64,000 nucleotides of DNA from Acidimicrobiia bacterium (GCA_022822905.1 JAJDYE010000014.1:60922-124921); one strand, 5' to 3'; positions 16,748 to 25,541 are shown, numbered from the stretch's first letter. Program-made: numbers and translations. The notes: generated by a model not told the origin, from the sequence alone.

Positions 16748-17536
16748 TCAGATGTCGGGGAGGTCTGGCAGACCTTCGGCAAGAACCGATTCGAGAATTT
16801 GCATCGTGGCTTGAGTCATGGTGGATGCCACAACGAGTTCGTCGAGGAGGTCGACGGCGGCCGCCATCTCATCGAGACGTCGCTTGGCGTGGAGGCCAGT
16901 TCCTTCTACGAGACGACGGATAAACTGCTCGTCGGCATCGGCCAGCTGTCCCATCACGCTCTGCCAGGTCTCGACGGCGAGATCGGCCTTTCGGGCGCCC
17001 CTCAAGGACTCGATCAAAACGGCGGCAACGCCTTTGATGACGACGCTGCGCAGCAGCTTTCGGGTGGCGGCCTCACCCGGTTCGGTGCCTACGACCTCGA
17101 CTGTGGCACCGAGAGGGGTGACGGCAGCGAGGAACTCGTCGGCGGCGGGGCCGGAGGCGAGCATCGGCGTGCGCAGGCCACGATCCGGAACGGTGGTCAT
17201 AAGTGCGATGTCGGTGAACCGGAGGCTTGCGCCTGCCGCCATAGTTGCGAGCTCTCGTTTCTTTGCCGGTGACGATGTCGACAAGTCGGCATAGACGGCA
17301 CCGTTGGGAATTGTGTGGAGGGCTTGGGTCAGCGCGTCCAAAGCATCAGCCCCCGCCGTGATGGCGAGTACGAACTCGGCGTCGACCACCGCAGACGCAG
17401 GATCCGTCACACGCATGACACCGGTTGGCGTGTCAACGTCAGCCGGATCAAATCCGATGACCTCGGCCCTGGCGGCGGCGAGGTCTCGGCTGATCTCCGA
17501 TCCCGCTTCGCCTAGGCCGAAGACTGCGATGCGCAT
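16748..17536 (-). CDS. NAD(P)-binding dehydrogenase of the 6-phosphogluconate/hydroxyisobutyrate superfamily (DUF1932 C-terminus)
   Basis: The 262-residue protein starts MRIAVFGLGEAGSEI, a Rossmann fold, with a C-terminal helical domain like DUF1932 (RKLLRSVVIKGVAAVLIES). The start ATG 17536-17534 shares a base with the ligK stop, so it is translated with ligK and ligJ. It is not a known step of the 4,5-cleavage pathway. It might reduce or oxidise a 2-hydroxy or 2-oxo dicarboxylate such as an intermediate formed off-pathway. Function is open. Confidence 0.75.
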   Translation of the reverse strand: MRIAVFGLGEAGSEISRDLAAARAEVIGFDPADVDTPTGVMRVTDPASAVVDAEFVLAITAGADALDALTQALHTIPNGAVYADLSTSSPAKKRELATMAAGASLRFTDIALMTTVPDRGLRTPMLASGPAADEFLAAVTPLGATVEVVGTEPGEAATRKLLRSVVIKGVAAVLIESLRGARKADLAVETWQSVMGQLADADEQFIRRLVEGTGLHAKRRLDEMAAAVDLLDELVVASTMTQATMQILESVLAEGLPDLPDI

Positions 17537-18240
17537 CAATCGAGTGACTCGACCCACTCGACGCCCATAGCGGCGAGCTCGGCGCGCAGCCCGTAGAAGT
17601 CGAGTCCAAGCTCGCCAGCTTCGAGCTTTGCTCGAGTGCCTGCCTCCTTGGCAAGCCGCGCATTCGATTGCTCAAGCGCCCAGGCCGCTTCTCCGCGAGC
17701 TACGACCACAACTCCATCATCGTCGGCGCATATCACATCGCCGGGATGGACGATCTGCTCGCCGATGCGAATCGGTACGTTGACCGAACCGGCGGTGTTC
17801 TTTACCGTGCCTTGGCAAGAGACATGGCGACTCCAAACGGGGAAGCCCATTTCTCGCAGTTCAGCGGTGTCGCGAACACCTGCGTCCGTGACAAGGGCCC
17901 GCACGCCCCGGGCCATTACCGACGTGCCGAGTAGATCCCCGAATCCGCCGTGGGTCGACGGTGCGGTGGTGGTGACAACCAGGATGTCGCCAGAGCCGCA
18001 CTGTTCGACGGCAGCGTGGATCATTCCGTTGTCGCCTGGATGACAGAGGACGGTGACTGCGGTGCCGGCGACGCGGGCACCAGTCTGTATCGGCGTGATC
18101 TCGGCGCCGAAATAACCACGACGGCCGATGGCCTCGTGCACAGTGGCCGTGCCCATCGAGGCAAGGGAGTCAACGGTGTCGAGCGGCGCTCGCTCGATTG
18201 AAGTGACGACGACGTGGCGTGGTCCATGGATATTGGTCAT
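17536..18240 (-). CDS. ligK: 4-carboxy-4-hydroxy-2-oxoadipate aldolase (RraA-like)
   Basis: The 234-residue protein matches the HMG/CHA aldolase family. It splits 4-carboxy-4-hydroxy-2-oxoadipate into pyruvate and oxaloacetate, the last step of the pathway. The catalytic loop is visible as GGFGDLLGTSVMARGVRALV followed by TDAGVRD, containing the conserved Arg-Asp pair. ATG 18240 lies one base after the ligJ stop (TGAAATG). The longer upstream frame reads into ligJ and was rejected. Confidence 0.9.
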   Translation of the reverse strand: MTNIHGPRHVVVTSIERAPLDTVDSLASMGTATVHEAIGRRGYFGAEITPIQTGARVAGTAVTVLCHPGDNGMIHAAVEQCGSGDILVVTTTAPSTHGGFGDLLGTSVMARGVRALVTDAGVRDTAELREMGFPVWSRHVSCQGTVKNTAGSVNVPIRIGEQIVHPGDVICADDDGVVVVARGEAAWALEQSNARLAKEAGTRAKLEAGELGLDFYGLRAELAAMGVEWVESLD

Positions 18241-18241
18241 T

Positions 18242-19243
18242 TCAGGCTCCGAGACGGGGGTAGACGCGGCGAATATTTGATTCGTAGATCGCCGCCCGAT
18301 CGGCATCGGTGATGTTCGCAGCGTCGATATAGACCTTTGTGTCATCGAAGTAATTCCCGGTGTCAGGATCGATGCCGCGCACGGCACCGACCATCTCCGA
18401 TGCGAATAGGACGTTTCCCATCGGAACGACGTCGACGAGCAGATCGATTCCGGGCTGGTGGTACACGCAGGTATCGAACCAGATGTGATCCATGAGCCCG
18501 TCGAAGTCCCAGCCATTGTCTTGGGCAAGGCCTTTGAAGCGACCCCAGTGGTACGGGACAGCGCCTCCGCCGTGGGGTATCACCCAGCGCAGTCCGGGGA
18601 AGCTACTCATGAACCCGGACGTGAGCGCTTGGACGAATGCTGTTGTATCGGCGCCGAGATAATGGGAACCGGTGGTGAAGAAGTGCTCATTGCACGATGT
18701 GGAGACATGGATCATTCCGGGTACGTCGAGTTCCTGCATGGCCTCCCAAAGGGGCCACCAGTAGCGGTTCCAGAGCGGCGGCCCGTTCCAGAGGCCACCG
18801 GACGGATCGGGATTCACGTTGCAGCCGATGAAGCCCATCTCCTGGACACAGCGGCGCAGCTCATGCACCGACGAGTCGATAGCCACTCCGGGTGATTGCG
18901 GCAGTTGGCATACTGGGGCGAAATTCTCGGGAAAAAGGTCGCAGCAACGTCGAATCAACTCGTTCTGGTGTTCGGTCCAGAATAGTGACGTGTATTCGTT
19001 GCCCAAATGGTGACCCATCCAACTGGCTCGCGGCGAGAAGATCGTGAGATCGGTGCCCCGCTCCCTCTGGAACTTCAGCTGGGCGCCCTCGAGCGACTCG
19101 CGGATTTGGTCGTCGCTGACATTGATGACCCCTTTCTCTCCCACGTGGAGCGGATCAGCCTCGACTTCAGCAGTTTGAGCCTTTCGCCACTCGCCAACCG
19201 ACGGCGGTGTAGTGGTGTAATGGCCATGGCAATCTATGACCAA
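18242..19243 (-). CDS. ligJ: 4-oxalomesaconate hydratase
   Basis: This 333-residue amidohydrolase-superfamily enzyme adds water to 4-oxalomesaconate to give 4-carboxy-4-hydroxy-2-oxoadipate. It begins VIDCHGHYTT and continues with TDLTIFSPR, GFIGCNVNPDPSG, IHVSTSCNEHFF, VIPHGGGAVPYHWGRF and LFASEMVGAVRGIDP, all in LigJ order. No ATG is available near the conserved start; TTG 19243 with AGGGGG about 6 bases upstream is the best choice. Upstream extension would cross the divergent ligA promoter. It leads the ligJ-ligK-dehydrogenase operon. Confidence 0.88.
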   Translation of the reverse strand: MVIDCHGHYTTTPPSVGEWRKAQTAEVEADPLHVGEKGVINVSDDQIRESLEGAQLKFQRERGTDLTIFSPRASWMGHHLGNEYTSLFWTEHQNELIRRCCDLFPENFAPVCQLPQSPGVAIDSSVHELRRCVQEMGFIGCNVNPDPSGGLWNGPPLWNRYWWPLWEAMQELDVPGMIHVSTSCNEHFFTTGSHYLGADTTAFVQALTSGFMSSFPGLRWVIPHGGGAVPYHWGRFKGLAQDNGWDFDGLMDHIWFDTCVYHQPGIDLLVDVVPMGNVLFASEMVGAVRGIDPDTGNYFDDTKVYIDAANITDADRAAIYESNIRRVYPRLGA

Positions 19244-19254
19244 CGGGCCCCCTG

Positions 19255-19268
19255 GATTGTCGACAATC
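19255..19268. promoter_or_regulatory. GntR-type operator in ligJ/ligA divergent promoter
   Basis: GATTGTCGACAATC is a perfect 14-base palindrome lying 12 bases upstream of the ligJ TTG and 66 bases upstream of ligA. The ligC/ligU promoter carries the same sequence with one mismatch. Its position near the ligJ start suggests repression by blocking transcription. Confidence 0.7.
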
Positions 19269-19333
19269 GTGTAAACAGTTTGCCATACTGCGCACGCGCA
19301 ACAACAGGGCCTACAACTCACCGAGGAGATCCA

Positions 19334-19732
19334 ATGGCTATCGAAAAGCCCTACCTCGACATTCCCGGCACGATCGTCTTTGATGCCGACCAGGCTCGTC
19401 TGGGGTATCACCTCAACCAGTTCGCAATGTCGCTCATGAACGCCGACAACCGCAAGCGGTTCAAAGCCGACGAGGATGCCTACCTCGACGAGTGGGGTAT
19501 GACCCACGAGCAGAAGCAAGCAGTTGTCGACCGCGATTTCAACCGTCTCCTCGCCCTTGGTGGCAACATCTACTTCCTGGCCAAAATCGGTGCGACCGAC
19601 GGTCTCAGTTACGTCCAGATTGTGTCCTCGATGACCGAGAACGACGCCGACCAGCATGCCGCGATGATGATCGCCGGCGGTCGGTCGGTTGATGGCAACC
19701 GGTATCTGCATGAGTGGGAGGATCGCCCGTGA
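19334..19732 (+). CDS. ligA: Protocatechuate 4,5-dioxygenase alpha subunit
   Basis: The 132-residue protein is the small helical subunit of LigAB, which caps the active site of the beta subunit. It has the LigA fold signature (YHLNQFAMSLMNADNRKRF, then DEWGMTHEQKQAVVDRDF and LALGGNIYFLAKIG). GAGGAG precedes the ATG. The stop overlaps the ligB start as GTGA, so the two subunits are made in equal amounts. Confidence 0.93.
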   Translation: MAIEKPYLDIPGTIVFDADQARLGYHLNQFAMSLMNADNRKRFKADEDAYLDEWGMTHEQKQAVVDRDFNRLLALGGNIYFLAKIGATDGLSYVQIVSSMTENDADQHAAMMIAGGRSVDGNRYLHEWEDRP

Positions 19733-20598
19733 GCGCCCGCATCGCTGCGGCCTTGTTCATGTCGCATGTCCCCGCCATTGGTGTCGCTTCTGACTTGGGC
19801 AAGACCGAGGAGCCCTATTGGAAGCCACTATTCGACGGCATGCAGCCGGCGCGCGACTGGATAGCGGCCAATCCGCCCGACGTTGTGATCCTGGTGTACA
19901 ACGACCATGGCAATGCGTTTTCCCTCCAGATGATCCCGACGTTCGCGCTCGGCATGGCCCCGTTCTACGAACCCGCCGACGAGGGCTGGGGGCCACGGCC
20001 GGTACCCACGGTCGAAGGGCACCCGGCGTTGTCGGCACATATCGCCCAAAGTGTTATCCCAGCTGGTTTTGACCTCACCCTCGTCAATGAGATGACCGTT
20101 GACCACGGTCTCACCGTTCCGCTCACCATGATGTTTGACAAGCCCGATGCGTGGCCGTGCAAGGTGGTGCCGCTTGCGGTCAACGTGGTGCAGCATCCGA
20201 CACCCTCCGGGCGACGATGCGTCGAGCTCGGCAAGGCTTTGCGAGCCGCCGTCGAGACCTTCGATGACGACATCATCGTCCAGATCTGGGGGACCGGCGG
20301 TATGAGTCACCAACTTCAGGGTGCCCGGGCCGGATTGATCAACGCTGAGTTCGACAATCGATTCATGGACGACATGATCAACAACCCCGAAGTCCTCGCC
20401 GAAGTGCCGCCGGTCGAGTACTTGCGTGAAGCAGGCAGTGAGGGGATCGAGCTGGTTATGTGGCTGATCGCCCGTGGCTCCATGGCCGACTTGGCCGGCG
20501 GAGGTAGTCCAGGGGAGGTACATCGCCTGTATCACGTGCCCGCGAGCAACACCGCGGTCGGACAGCTGGTTCTTGAGAACGGCACGGTTACTGCGTGA
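19729..20598 (+). CDS. ligB: Protocatechuate 4,5-dioxygenase beta subunit
   Basis: This 289-residue class III extradiol dioxygenase cleaves protocatechuate between C4 and C5 using Fe(II). Iron ligands fit His13 (FMSHVPAIG), His60 (YNDHGNAF) and a C-terminal Glu; the catalytic His is in GTGGMSHQLQG near residue 195, matching LigB. I used GTG 19729, which overlaps the ligA stop, rather than the longer ATG frame. The stop overlaps the pobA start. Confidence 0.93.
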   Translation: MSARIAAALFMSHVPAIGVASDLGKTEEPYWKPLFDGMQPARDWIAANPPDVVILVYNDHGNAFSLQMIPTFALGMAPFYEPADEGWGPRPVPTVEGHPALSAHIAQSVIPAGFDLTLVNEMTVDHGLTVPLTMMFDKPDAWPCKVVPLAVNVVQHPTPSGRRCVELGKALRAAVETFDDDIIVQIWGTGGMSHQLQGARAGLINAEFDNRFMDDMINNPEVLAEVPPVEYLREAGSEGIELVMWLIARGSMADLAGGGSPGEVHRLYHVPASNTAVGQLVLENGTVTA

Positions 20599-21779
20599 GG
20601 AGGCAAGTGGTCATTGTTGGCGGGGGACCGGCCGGATCGCTGCTGCTGCACATTCTTCACAACGCTGGAATCGACGCGATCGTCCTAGAACGACAAACCC
20701 GCGACTACGTTTTGGGCCGCATCCGCGCTGGTGTGCTCGAGTGGGGCACTGTCGAAGTTCTGCGGGCCAACGGACTTGGGCGCAATATGGATGCCGAGGG
20801 TCATGTCCACGACACGATCAACATCGCATGGCGCGGATCCGAACTGCTAACCGTCGACACCAACCTCCAAATGGGCCGTCAAATGATGGGTTATGGCCAA
20901 ACCCGCATCCAAAAGGACCTCTACGATGCGAGTGACGCGGTCGGCAGCGAGATCGTCTTTGAAGCGGATGACGTAGCCATACACGACATTGAGACAGAAG
21001 CGCCATGGGTTACCTACTGCCACAACGGGGTCAACGAACGCATTGACTGCGACTACGTGGTTGGCTGCGACGGTTTCCACGGCATCAGCCGCCAAACCAT
21101 ACCGAAGTCGATCCGCACCGAGTACCTCAAGGAATACCCATTCGGCTGGCTCGGCATCCTCGCCGAGACCCCTCCAGTCCCGTACCTCCTGTACGCCAAC
21201 CATCATCGCGGCTTCGCCCTTTGCTCCAGCCGCAATCCGATGCTGGCACGCTTCTACGTGCAGTGTGAGCTGACCGATTCCGTCGATGACTGGTCAGATG
21301 ACCGCTTCTACGAGGAGTTAACGGCCCGCCTCCCTGCTGATCAGGTCGCGCTCATCTCGCCAGCTCCATCGATTGAGAAGTCAATAGCGCCGCTTCGCAG
21401 CTATGTAGCGGAGCCGCTACGCCACGGGCGCCTGTTTCTCGCCGGCGACGCCGCCCACATCGTGCCGCCTACTGGGGCCAAGGGCCTCAATCTGGCGGTG
21501 GCCGACGTTCACTATCTGTCGCAAGCGCTGATGGCCGTCTATGCCGGGAACACGTCCGGCATCAACCGCTATTCCGACGTGGCATTGCGCCGTGTATGGA
21601 GCGCGGTCCGGTTTAGCTTCTGGATGACGAACCTGCTCCATCGGTTCCCCGGCCAAACGGCTTTCGAGCAGCGCACTCAGGAACAGGAGCTGCGCTACAT
21701 CTCCAGCTCCCCGGCAGCTCAGCAGTCGCTAGCAGAGCAATACACCGGTCTTCCGTTCGAGACACTTGGCGCCGACTAA
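20595..21779 (+). CDS. pobA: 4-hydroxybenzoate 3-monooxygenase
   Basis: The 394-residue FAD enzyme hydroxylates 4-hydroxybenzoate to protocatechuate with NAD(P)H and oxygen. The FAD-binding GGGPAG is at residues 9-14. Family marks include LERQTRDYVLGRIRAGVLE, GCDGFHGISRQ and AGDAAHIVPPTGAKGLNLA. GTG 20595 overlaps the ligB stop and aligns with the usual PobA N-terminus; a GTG at 20607 with AGGAGG in front is an alternative. Its place in the ligAB operon makes 4-hydroxybenzoate a likely native substrate of the cluster. Confidence 0.93.
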   Translation: MRRQVVIVGGGPAGSLLLHILHNAGIDAIVLERQTRDYVLGRIRAGVLEWGTVEVLRANGLGRNMDAEGHVHDTINIAWRGSELLTVDTNLQMGRQMMGYGQTRIQKDLYDASDAVGSEIVFEADDVAIHDIETEAPWVTYCHNGVNERIDCDYVVGCDGFHGISRQTIPKSIRTEYLKEYPFGWLGILAETPPVPYLLYANHHRGFALCSSRNPMLARFYVQCELTDSVDDWSDDRFYEELTARLPADQVALISPAPSIEKSIAPLRSYVAEPLRHGRLFLAGDAAHIVPPTGAKGLNLAVADVHYLSQALMAVYAGNTSGINRYSDVALRRVWSAVRFSFWMTNLLHRFPGQTAFEQRTQEQELRYISSSPAAQQSLAEQYTGLPFETLGAD

Positions 21780-21811
21780 AGCACCGAGACAAGGCAGGCA
21801 ACTCGCTGTTG

Positions 21812-23269
21812 TCAGCGGGAAACGAATGCATCCTGCTCCGCGTCGTAGACGAAGAGCGCCGGCTGGGCGTTGGACACCCACGGCTTGTCGGGCGTCAGCG
21901 ACCCGCTGGGCGACCCTGTCATTGGGAAGGTCCCGAGATCGTATCCGGCCTGGAGGAAGCTCTCCGGGGTGAGCTCAGGCCCTGCGGCCGTTGCCAGGGT
22001 CACGAAGATGTCCCACGCCGCACAGACCTCCATCGCCGTCCCGGATTCGGCGTCTTCGCCCTCGGTGGACGTCCCCAAGCCCTGCCCGGTGGCCTCGTTG
22101 ATTATCTCGAAGCACTCGGGAATGCCGTACAGGCCTTCAGCGATCAGTTCGTCCACTCCCGGCTCGCCGGTGGCGATCAGATTGGGAAACAGGCTCAGAT
22201 CGGCCCCGAGAGCAATATTGGTAGCCACATCGTTGGCCGGAGTCACGATGTTCCAGTCGGTCAGCCCTGCCCGCTCAAGACCGTTCAAGGAACCGGCCAC
22301 GGCGCCGTCCACGTTGACGATCCAGTCGGGATCGAGCGTCCGCCACCGCTCGACATTGATATCGATCTCGGCCTCCGCCGCAATCAGGTCCTCTCCTCCG
22401 ATCTGTTGTTGGGTGATCTCGAGGACCTCGGCGCCGAAGCCCCGAAGCACCTCGGCGGCCACCTCATGCCGCCCGTCGGTGGAGCCGCCGTAGATGATCA
22501 CCTTGGCGCCGTCGAATTCGGGCCTCAACAGCTCCAACCCGGCGAGCAGTGAGCCGAACTGGTACGGGCGGGTGGTCATCAAGCGCCCCTCGCTGGCGTC
22601 TACATCCTCCAGCGCCAAGTCGGCGGTGTTGATCACGATGGTCTCGTAGATATCGACGTAGCAGAGAAGATTGCCCCAGCCACTGATGAGAAAGCCGAGC
22701 ACCAAGAACACTTCGTGGTCCTCGTTGAGAACCACGCACGCCGCTTCGTAAGCCGTTTCGTCGAGGATGTCCCACTGCTCGGTAATGATCTCCACCTGGC
22801 GCCCGTTGATTCCGCCGGCAGCGTTGGTGGCGTCGACGAGCGGCTGATACCGGGCCAAAATGTCGCCCACCTGGGCGAAAACCGTCACGTCGGTGATGGC
22901 TACGCCGAGGGTGATCGTGTCAGCCGTCACACCTCGAGCGGTGGCCGTCAGCTCGACGACAACATCGTCGGCCTCTTCGCTCGGTTCGGTGTCGCCTTCC
23001 TCAGGATCTCCGTCAGCGGCATTGCTGGCCTCCCCGGAGCCATCGCTCGGTGCGGTGTCGCTCTCCTCAGAGCCACCGTCGGTGGCGGCCGAATCGCCCG
23101 CGTCCTCTGCATCGGCACTGTCGCGATCGGGGGCGGCGGTGGGTTCAGATGCCGCAGTGGGCTCGCCTGCGCCAGCCGGCTCCGAAGAAGGCCCGCCCGA
23201 ATCCCCCCCACACGCCGCAGCCAGCAAAACCACCACAGCCACGACGGCCAACCAGCTCCTTCGACGCAT
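21812..23269 (-). CDS. Liv-type substrate-binding lipoprotein (type I periplasmic binding fold)
   Basis: The protein (about 485 residues) has a signal peptide with lipobox LLAAAC, a long acidic Asp/Ser/Glu/Pro linker (about 25-105), then a type I binding fold (ITLGVAITDVTVFAQVGDILARYQPLVDATNAAGGINGR written in part, VNVDGAVAGSLNGLERAG). It binds branched-chain amino acids or other small ligands for a Liv transporter. No permease gene adjoins it, so it may serve a distant transporter or act as a sensor. It converges on pobA and is divergent from the Dabb-like gene. AGGGGGA precedes the start; a GTG one codon earlier is possible. Confidence 0.82.
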   Translation of the reverse strand: MRRRSWLAVVAVVVLLAAACGGDSGGPSSEPAGAGEPTAASEPTAAPDRDSADAEDAGDSAATDGGSEESDTAPSDGSGEASNAADGDPEEGDTEPSEEADDVVVELTATARGVTADTITLGVAITDVTVFAQVGDILARYQPLVDATNAAGGINGRQVEIITEQWDILDETAYEAACVVLNEDHEVFLVLGFLISGWGNLLCYVDIYETIVINTADLALEDVDASEGRLMTTRPYQFGSLLAGLELLRPEFDGAKVIIYGGSTDGRHEVAAEVLRGFGAEVLEITQQQIGGEDLIAAEAEIDINVERWRTLDPDWIVNVDGAVAGSLNGLERAGLTDWNIVTPANDVATNIALGADLSLFPNLIATGEPGVDELIAEGLYGIPECFEIINEATGQGLGTSTEGEDAESGTAMEVCAAWDIFVTLATAAGPELTPESFLQAGYDLGTFPMTGSPSGSLTPDKPWVSNAQPALFVYDAEQDAFVSR

Positions 23270-23361
23270 CACTTCCCCCTCACCGCCTGTCGGCGCTATC
23301 AGCGGAAATGCTAGCCGCCTGCCCGTCGAGATCGCCTCGCGATGAAGTACGTTCGAGGACC

Positions 23362-24345
23362 ATGGCGAGCATGATCCGGCGGTTTTACATCCTTCCTGTG
23401 AATCCCGGGGTTCCCGACGCGACAGTGCAGGAGATGATCGGCGTGCTGGGCGCTGCTGATCGGTTCATTCCGGGTTTGTTGGACTCCTCGGCCGGCGTAG
23501 ATTTCGACTCGCGCACGGTGCTGTGGGAGAACACTTTTGTCGACGAGGCGAGCTATTCCGGGCCCTACATGGTGCACCCGTACCACATCGGGGCCATCGA
23601 CAACTACGTCATGCCCGACAGCCCCGAGTGCATCACCGACAACACCTACGCCACGCGCTACACGACGCCCGACGCCACCCAGGAGGTGCGAGGCGGGATC
23701 CGCCGGGTGCTGCTGCTGAACGCGAGCGCTGAGGCCGACGCGTCGGCGATCGAGGCCCTCGCGGCGCAGCCCCCGGAAATGGCGTCTTCGGTGTTCGGCG
23801 CCGACGACGTGGGGTGGGTGTCGGCCAAGGGACGAGCCTGGACCCACGTCTGGGAGCAGGCCTTCACCGACATGGCCCAGTTGGAGCGCTACCTCGACAC
23901 GCCCGACGGCACGGCCTGTTCGAGCATCGAGGGATTCAAGACTCTGGGCATCGACGTGGGCTCGCTGAAGATTTTCACCTGCCCGTTCGAGCTGTCACCG
24001 GTTGAGGATCAGTCGCCGCCCGAGACGCCACCGGACACCTTCCCGGTGCTGTACACCATCACCGCCCACACCGCCGCGGCCGACGCCGACGCCTACATCG
24101 ATTTACTCGAACGCTGCTACGACCCCTTCATGGCCGACAATGGCACCACCCTGCTGGAGCGCTGGCGCACCCTCGATCAGGGCTACCTCCAAGCCGAGGT
24201 CCACTCCACCTGGCAGATCGACTCCCTTGCCGCCTACAGCGACCTCCGCGCCAAAACCATCGCCGACCCCGCCTGGAACGCCTACGTCAAAGACGCCTTA
24301 CCCTTGGTGAAAGGCGGATCCCGACGCTTCCACCGAGCCCTCTAG
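23362..24345 (+). CDS. Dabb-like (dimeric alpha/beta barrel) repeat protein
   Basis: The 327-residue protein appears to contain three ferredoxin-like alpha/beta repeats. The pattern W(E/Q)..F.D...L..Y/...P...(Y/F)..... recurs near residues 50-70, 170-195 and 290-315, for example WEQAFTDMAQLERYLDTPDG. This resembles stress-responsive Dabb and EthD-like proteins, which act as small isomerases or monooxygenases without metals. The best start is ATG 23362, divergent from the binding-protein gene. The catalytic role cannot be read. Confidence 0.6.
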   Translation: MASMIRRFYILPVNPGVPDATVQEMIGVLGAADRFIPGLLDSSAGVDFDSRTVLWENTFVDEASYSGPYMVHPYHIGAIDNYVMPDSPECITDNTYATRYTTPDATQEVRGGIRRVLLLNASAEADASAIEALAAQPPEMASSVFGADDVGWVSAKGRAWTHVWEQAFTDMAQLERYLDTPDGTACSSIEGFKTLGIDVGSLKIFTCPFELSPVEDQSPPETPPDTFPVLYTITAHTAAADADAYIDLLERCYDPFMADNGTTLLERWRTLDQGYLQAEVHSTWQIDSLAAYSDLRAKTIADPAWNAYVKDALPLVKGGSRRFHRAL

Positions 24346-24383
24346 GCACGAACGCCAGCCAGAGGATATTCACCTCGACGGCA

Positions 24384-24578
24384 TCACCCGAGGTCAGCAT
24401 CGAGCCAACCCATCTCGTCTTCAGTGAGTCGACCCCTCAGTTCAGCTCCGATCTCGTCTTGCCGCAGTCGTCGTACCGCCAATGCAACCGTGTCACCCAC
24501 TGTTGTGCCGAGGAATGCCGCGAGCCTCTTCAACTCCTGATGGGTAGCCATATCGATACGCACAATGGCGCTTTGCAT
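24384..24578 (-). CDS. Orphan MazE/VapB-like antitoxin
   Basis: The 64-residue protein has a ribbon-helix-helix-like start (SAIVRIDMATHQELKRLAAFLG) and the C-terminal EDEMGWLDADLG common in antitoxins paired with MazF or PIN toxins. Such genes usually overlap a toxin start. Here the downstream 40 bases contain only a broken frame and then the convergent Dabb-like gene, so the toxin is absent. It may protect against a related toxin elsewhere. Confidence 0.65.
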   Translation of the reverse strand: MQSAIVRIDMATHQELKRLAAFLGTTVGDTVALAVRRLRQDEIGAELRGRLTEDEMGWLDADLG

Positions 24579-24681
24579 GCGTTCATGTTTTCAGATTTGT
24601 ACACATTCGCAATCGCTGCGTTGCCGCCTTGGTTGCTCCCAATGATTCCGCGATGGAGAATTGGTCATACGGTCAGGGACC

Positions 24682-25497
24682 ATGACCGAGGTACCGAGAC
24701 TCTCAGCCCTCTATAACCCTGAGGAACTGTGTTCAGCGCTAAGCGACTACGGCTGTTGTGTTGTCGAGGGCGCGGTCGGTGAAGGGCTCATGGACGCGGT
24801 GGCGAACGAGATGGCGCCTTTCGTGGAGGACACGCCGCGGGGCGATACCGACTTCGCCGGAGCTGGAACACGACGGACGGGTTTGGTCATTGGCCGGTCG
24901 CCGACTTTTCGATCGCATCTGGCGCGCAATCCGGTGATCCTCACTGCTGGCAACCACCTTTTGGGTTACGCGCCCTCCTGGAACCTCTCGTTTGCTCACT
25001 ACTTCGAGCTGTTCCCGGGTGAAGCCGACCAACTTCTCCACCGCGACACCTGGAAGTACGGAGCGCCTCCGTTTCCCAATGAGGTTGATCTCAACGCCCT
25101 GTGGGCGGTCACCGACTTCACAGAGGAGAATGGAGCGACCTACGTCGTGCCCAGAAGCCACGCCTGGGACGACGACCGCCGGCCTGAACCGGGCGAGGAT
25201 GTTGCCGCGGTAATGCCCAAGGGTTCGGTGCTCTTGTACACGGGTCTCCTATTCCACGGAGGCGGCGCCAATGTCGGTAACGACGTGCGCCTGGCGGTCA
25301 ACGCGCAGCACACTGTCGGCTGGCTCAATCAGACCGAACGCCTCTTGCTTGAGTTCCCACCCCACGCCGTGGCCGACTGGGACGACGACCTCATCCGGTT
25401 CATCGGCTACCAGCTCGCCGGCCCGGCATTGGGTCACTGGCGCAACGCCGAAGACCCGTTCATCGCCATCGAGGAATACCGGGAAGCCCACACCTAA
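24682..25497 (+). CDS. Phytanoyl-CoA dioxygenase family (PhyH) enzyme
   Basis: This 271-residue Fe(II)/2-oxoglutarate enzyme hydroxylates an unknown substrate. The iron-binding HxD is LLHRDTW, and the distal His lies in YTGLLFHGGGANVG with the 2-oxoglutarate-binding Arg in DVRLAVNAQ. FAHYFELFPGEADQL and TEENGATYVVPRSH are family typical. I chose ATG 24682. It stands alone between toxin-antitoxin genes. PhyH enzymes act on fatty acids, quorum signals and natural products. Confidence 0.85.
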   Translation: MTEVPRLSALYNPEELCSALSDYGCCVVEGAVGEGLMDAVANEMAPFVEDTPRGDTDFAGAGTRRTGLVIGRSPTFRSHLARNPVILTAGNHLLGYAPSWNLSFAHYFELFPGEADQLLHRDTWKYGAPPFPNEVDLNALWAVTDFTEENGATYVVPRSHAWDDDRRPEPGEDVAAVMPKGSVLLYTGLLFHGGGANVGNDVRLAVNAQHTVGWLNQTERLLLEFPPHAVADWDDDLIRFIGYQLAGPALGHWRNAEDPFIAIEEYREAHT

Positions 25498-25541
25498 GTG
25501 GCGACATGAGCATCGCCCTCTCATCGGTCCGTTACCGGGAT

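Noticed and set aside
19244..19711. Longer LigJ start upstream of TTG 19243
   Set aside because: It would cross the divergent promoter and the ligA gene, and the added sequence has no similarity to LigJ.
24346..24383. Toxin remnant after the orphan antitoxin
   Set aside because: The frame is too short and broken for a confident PIN or MazF match.
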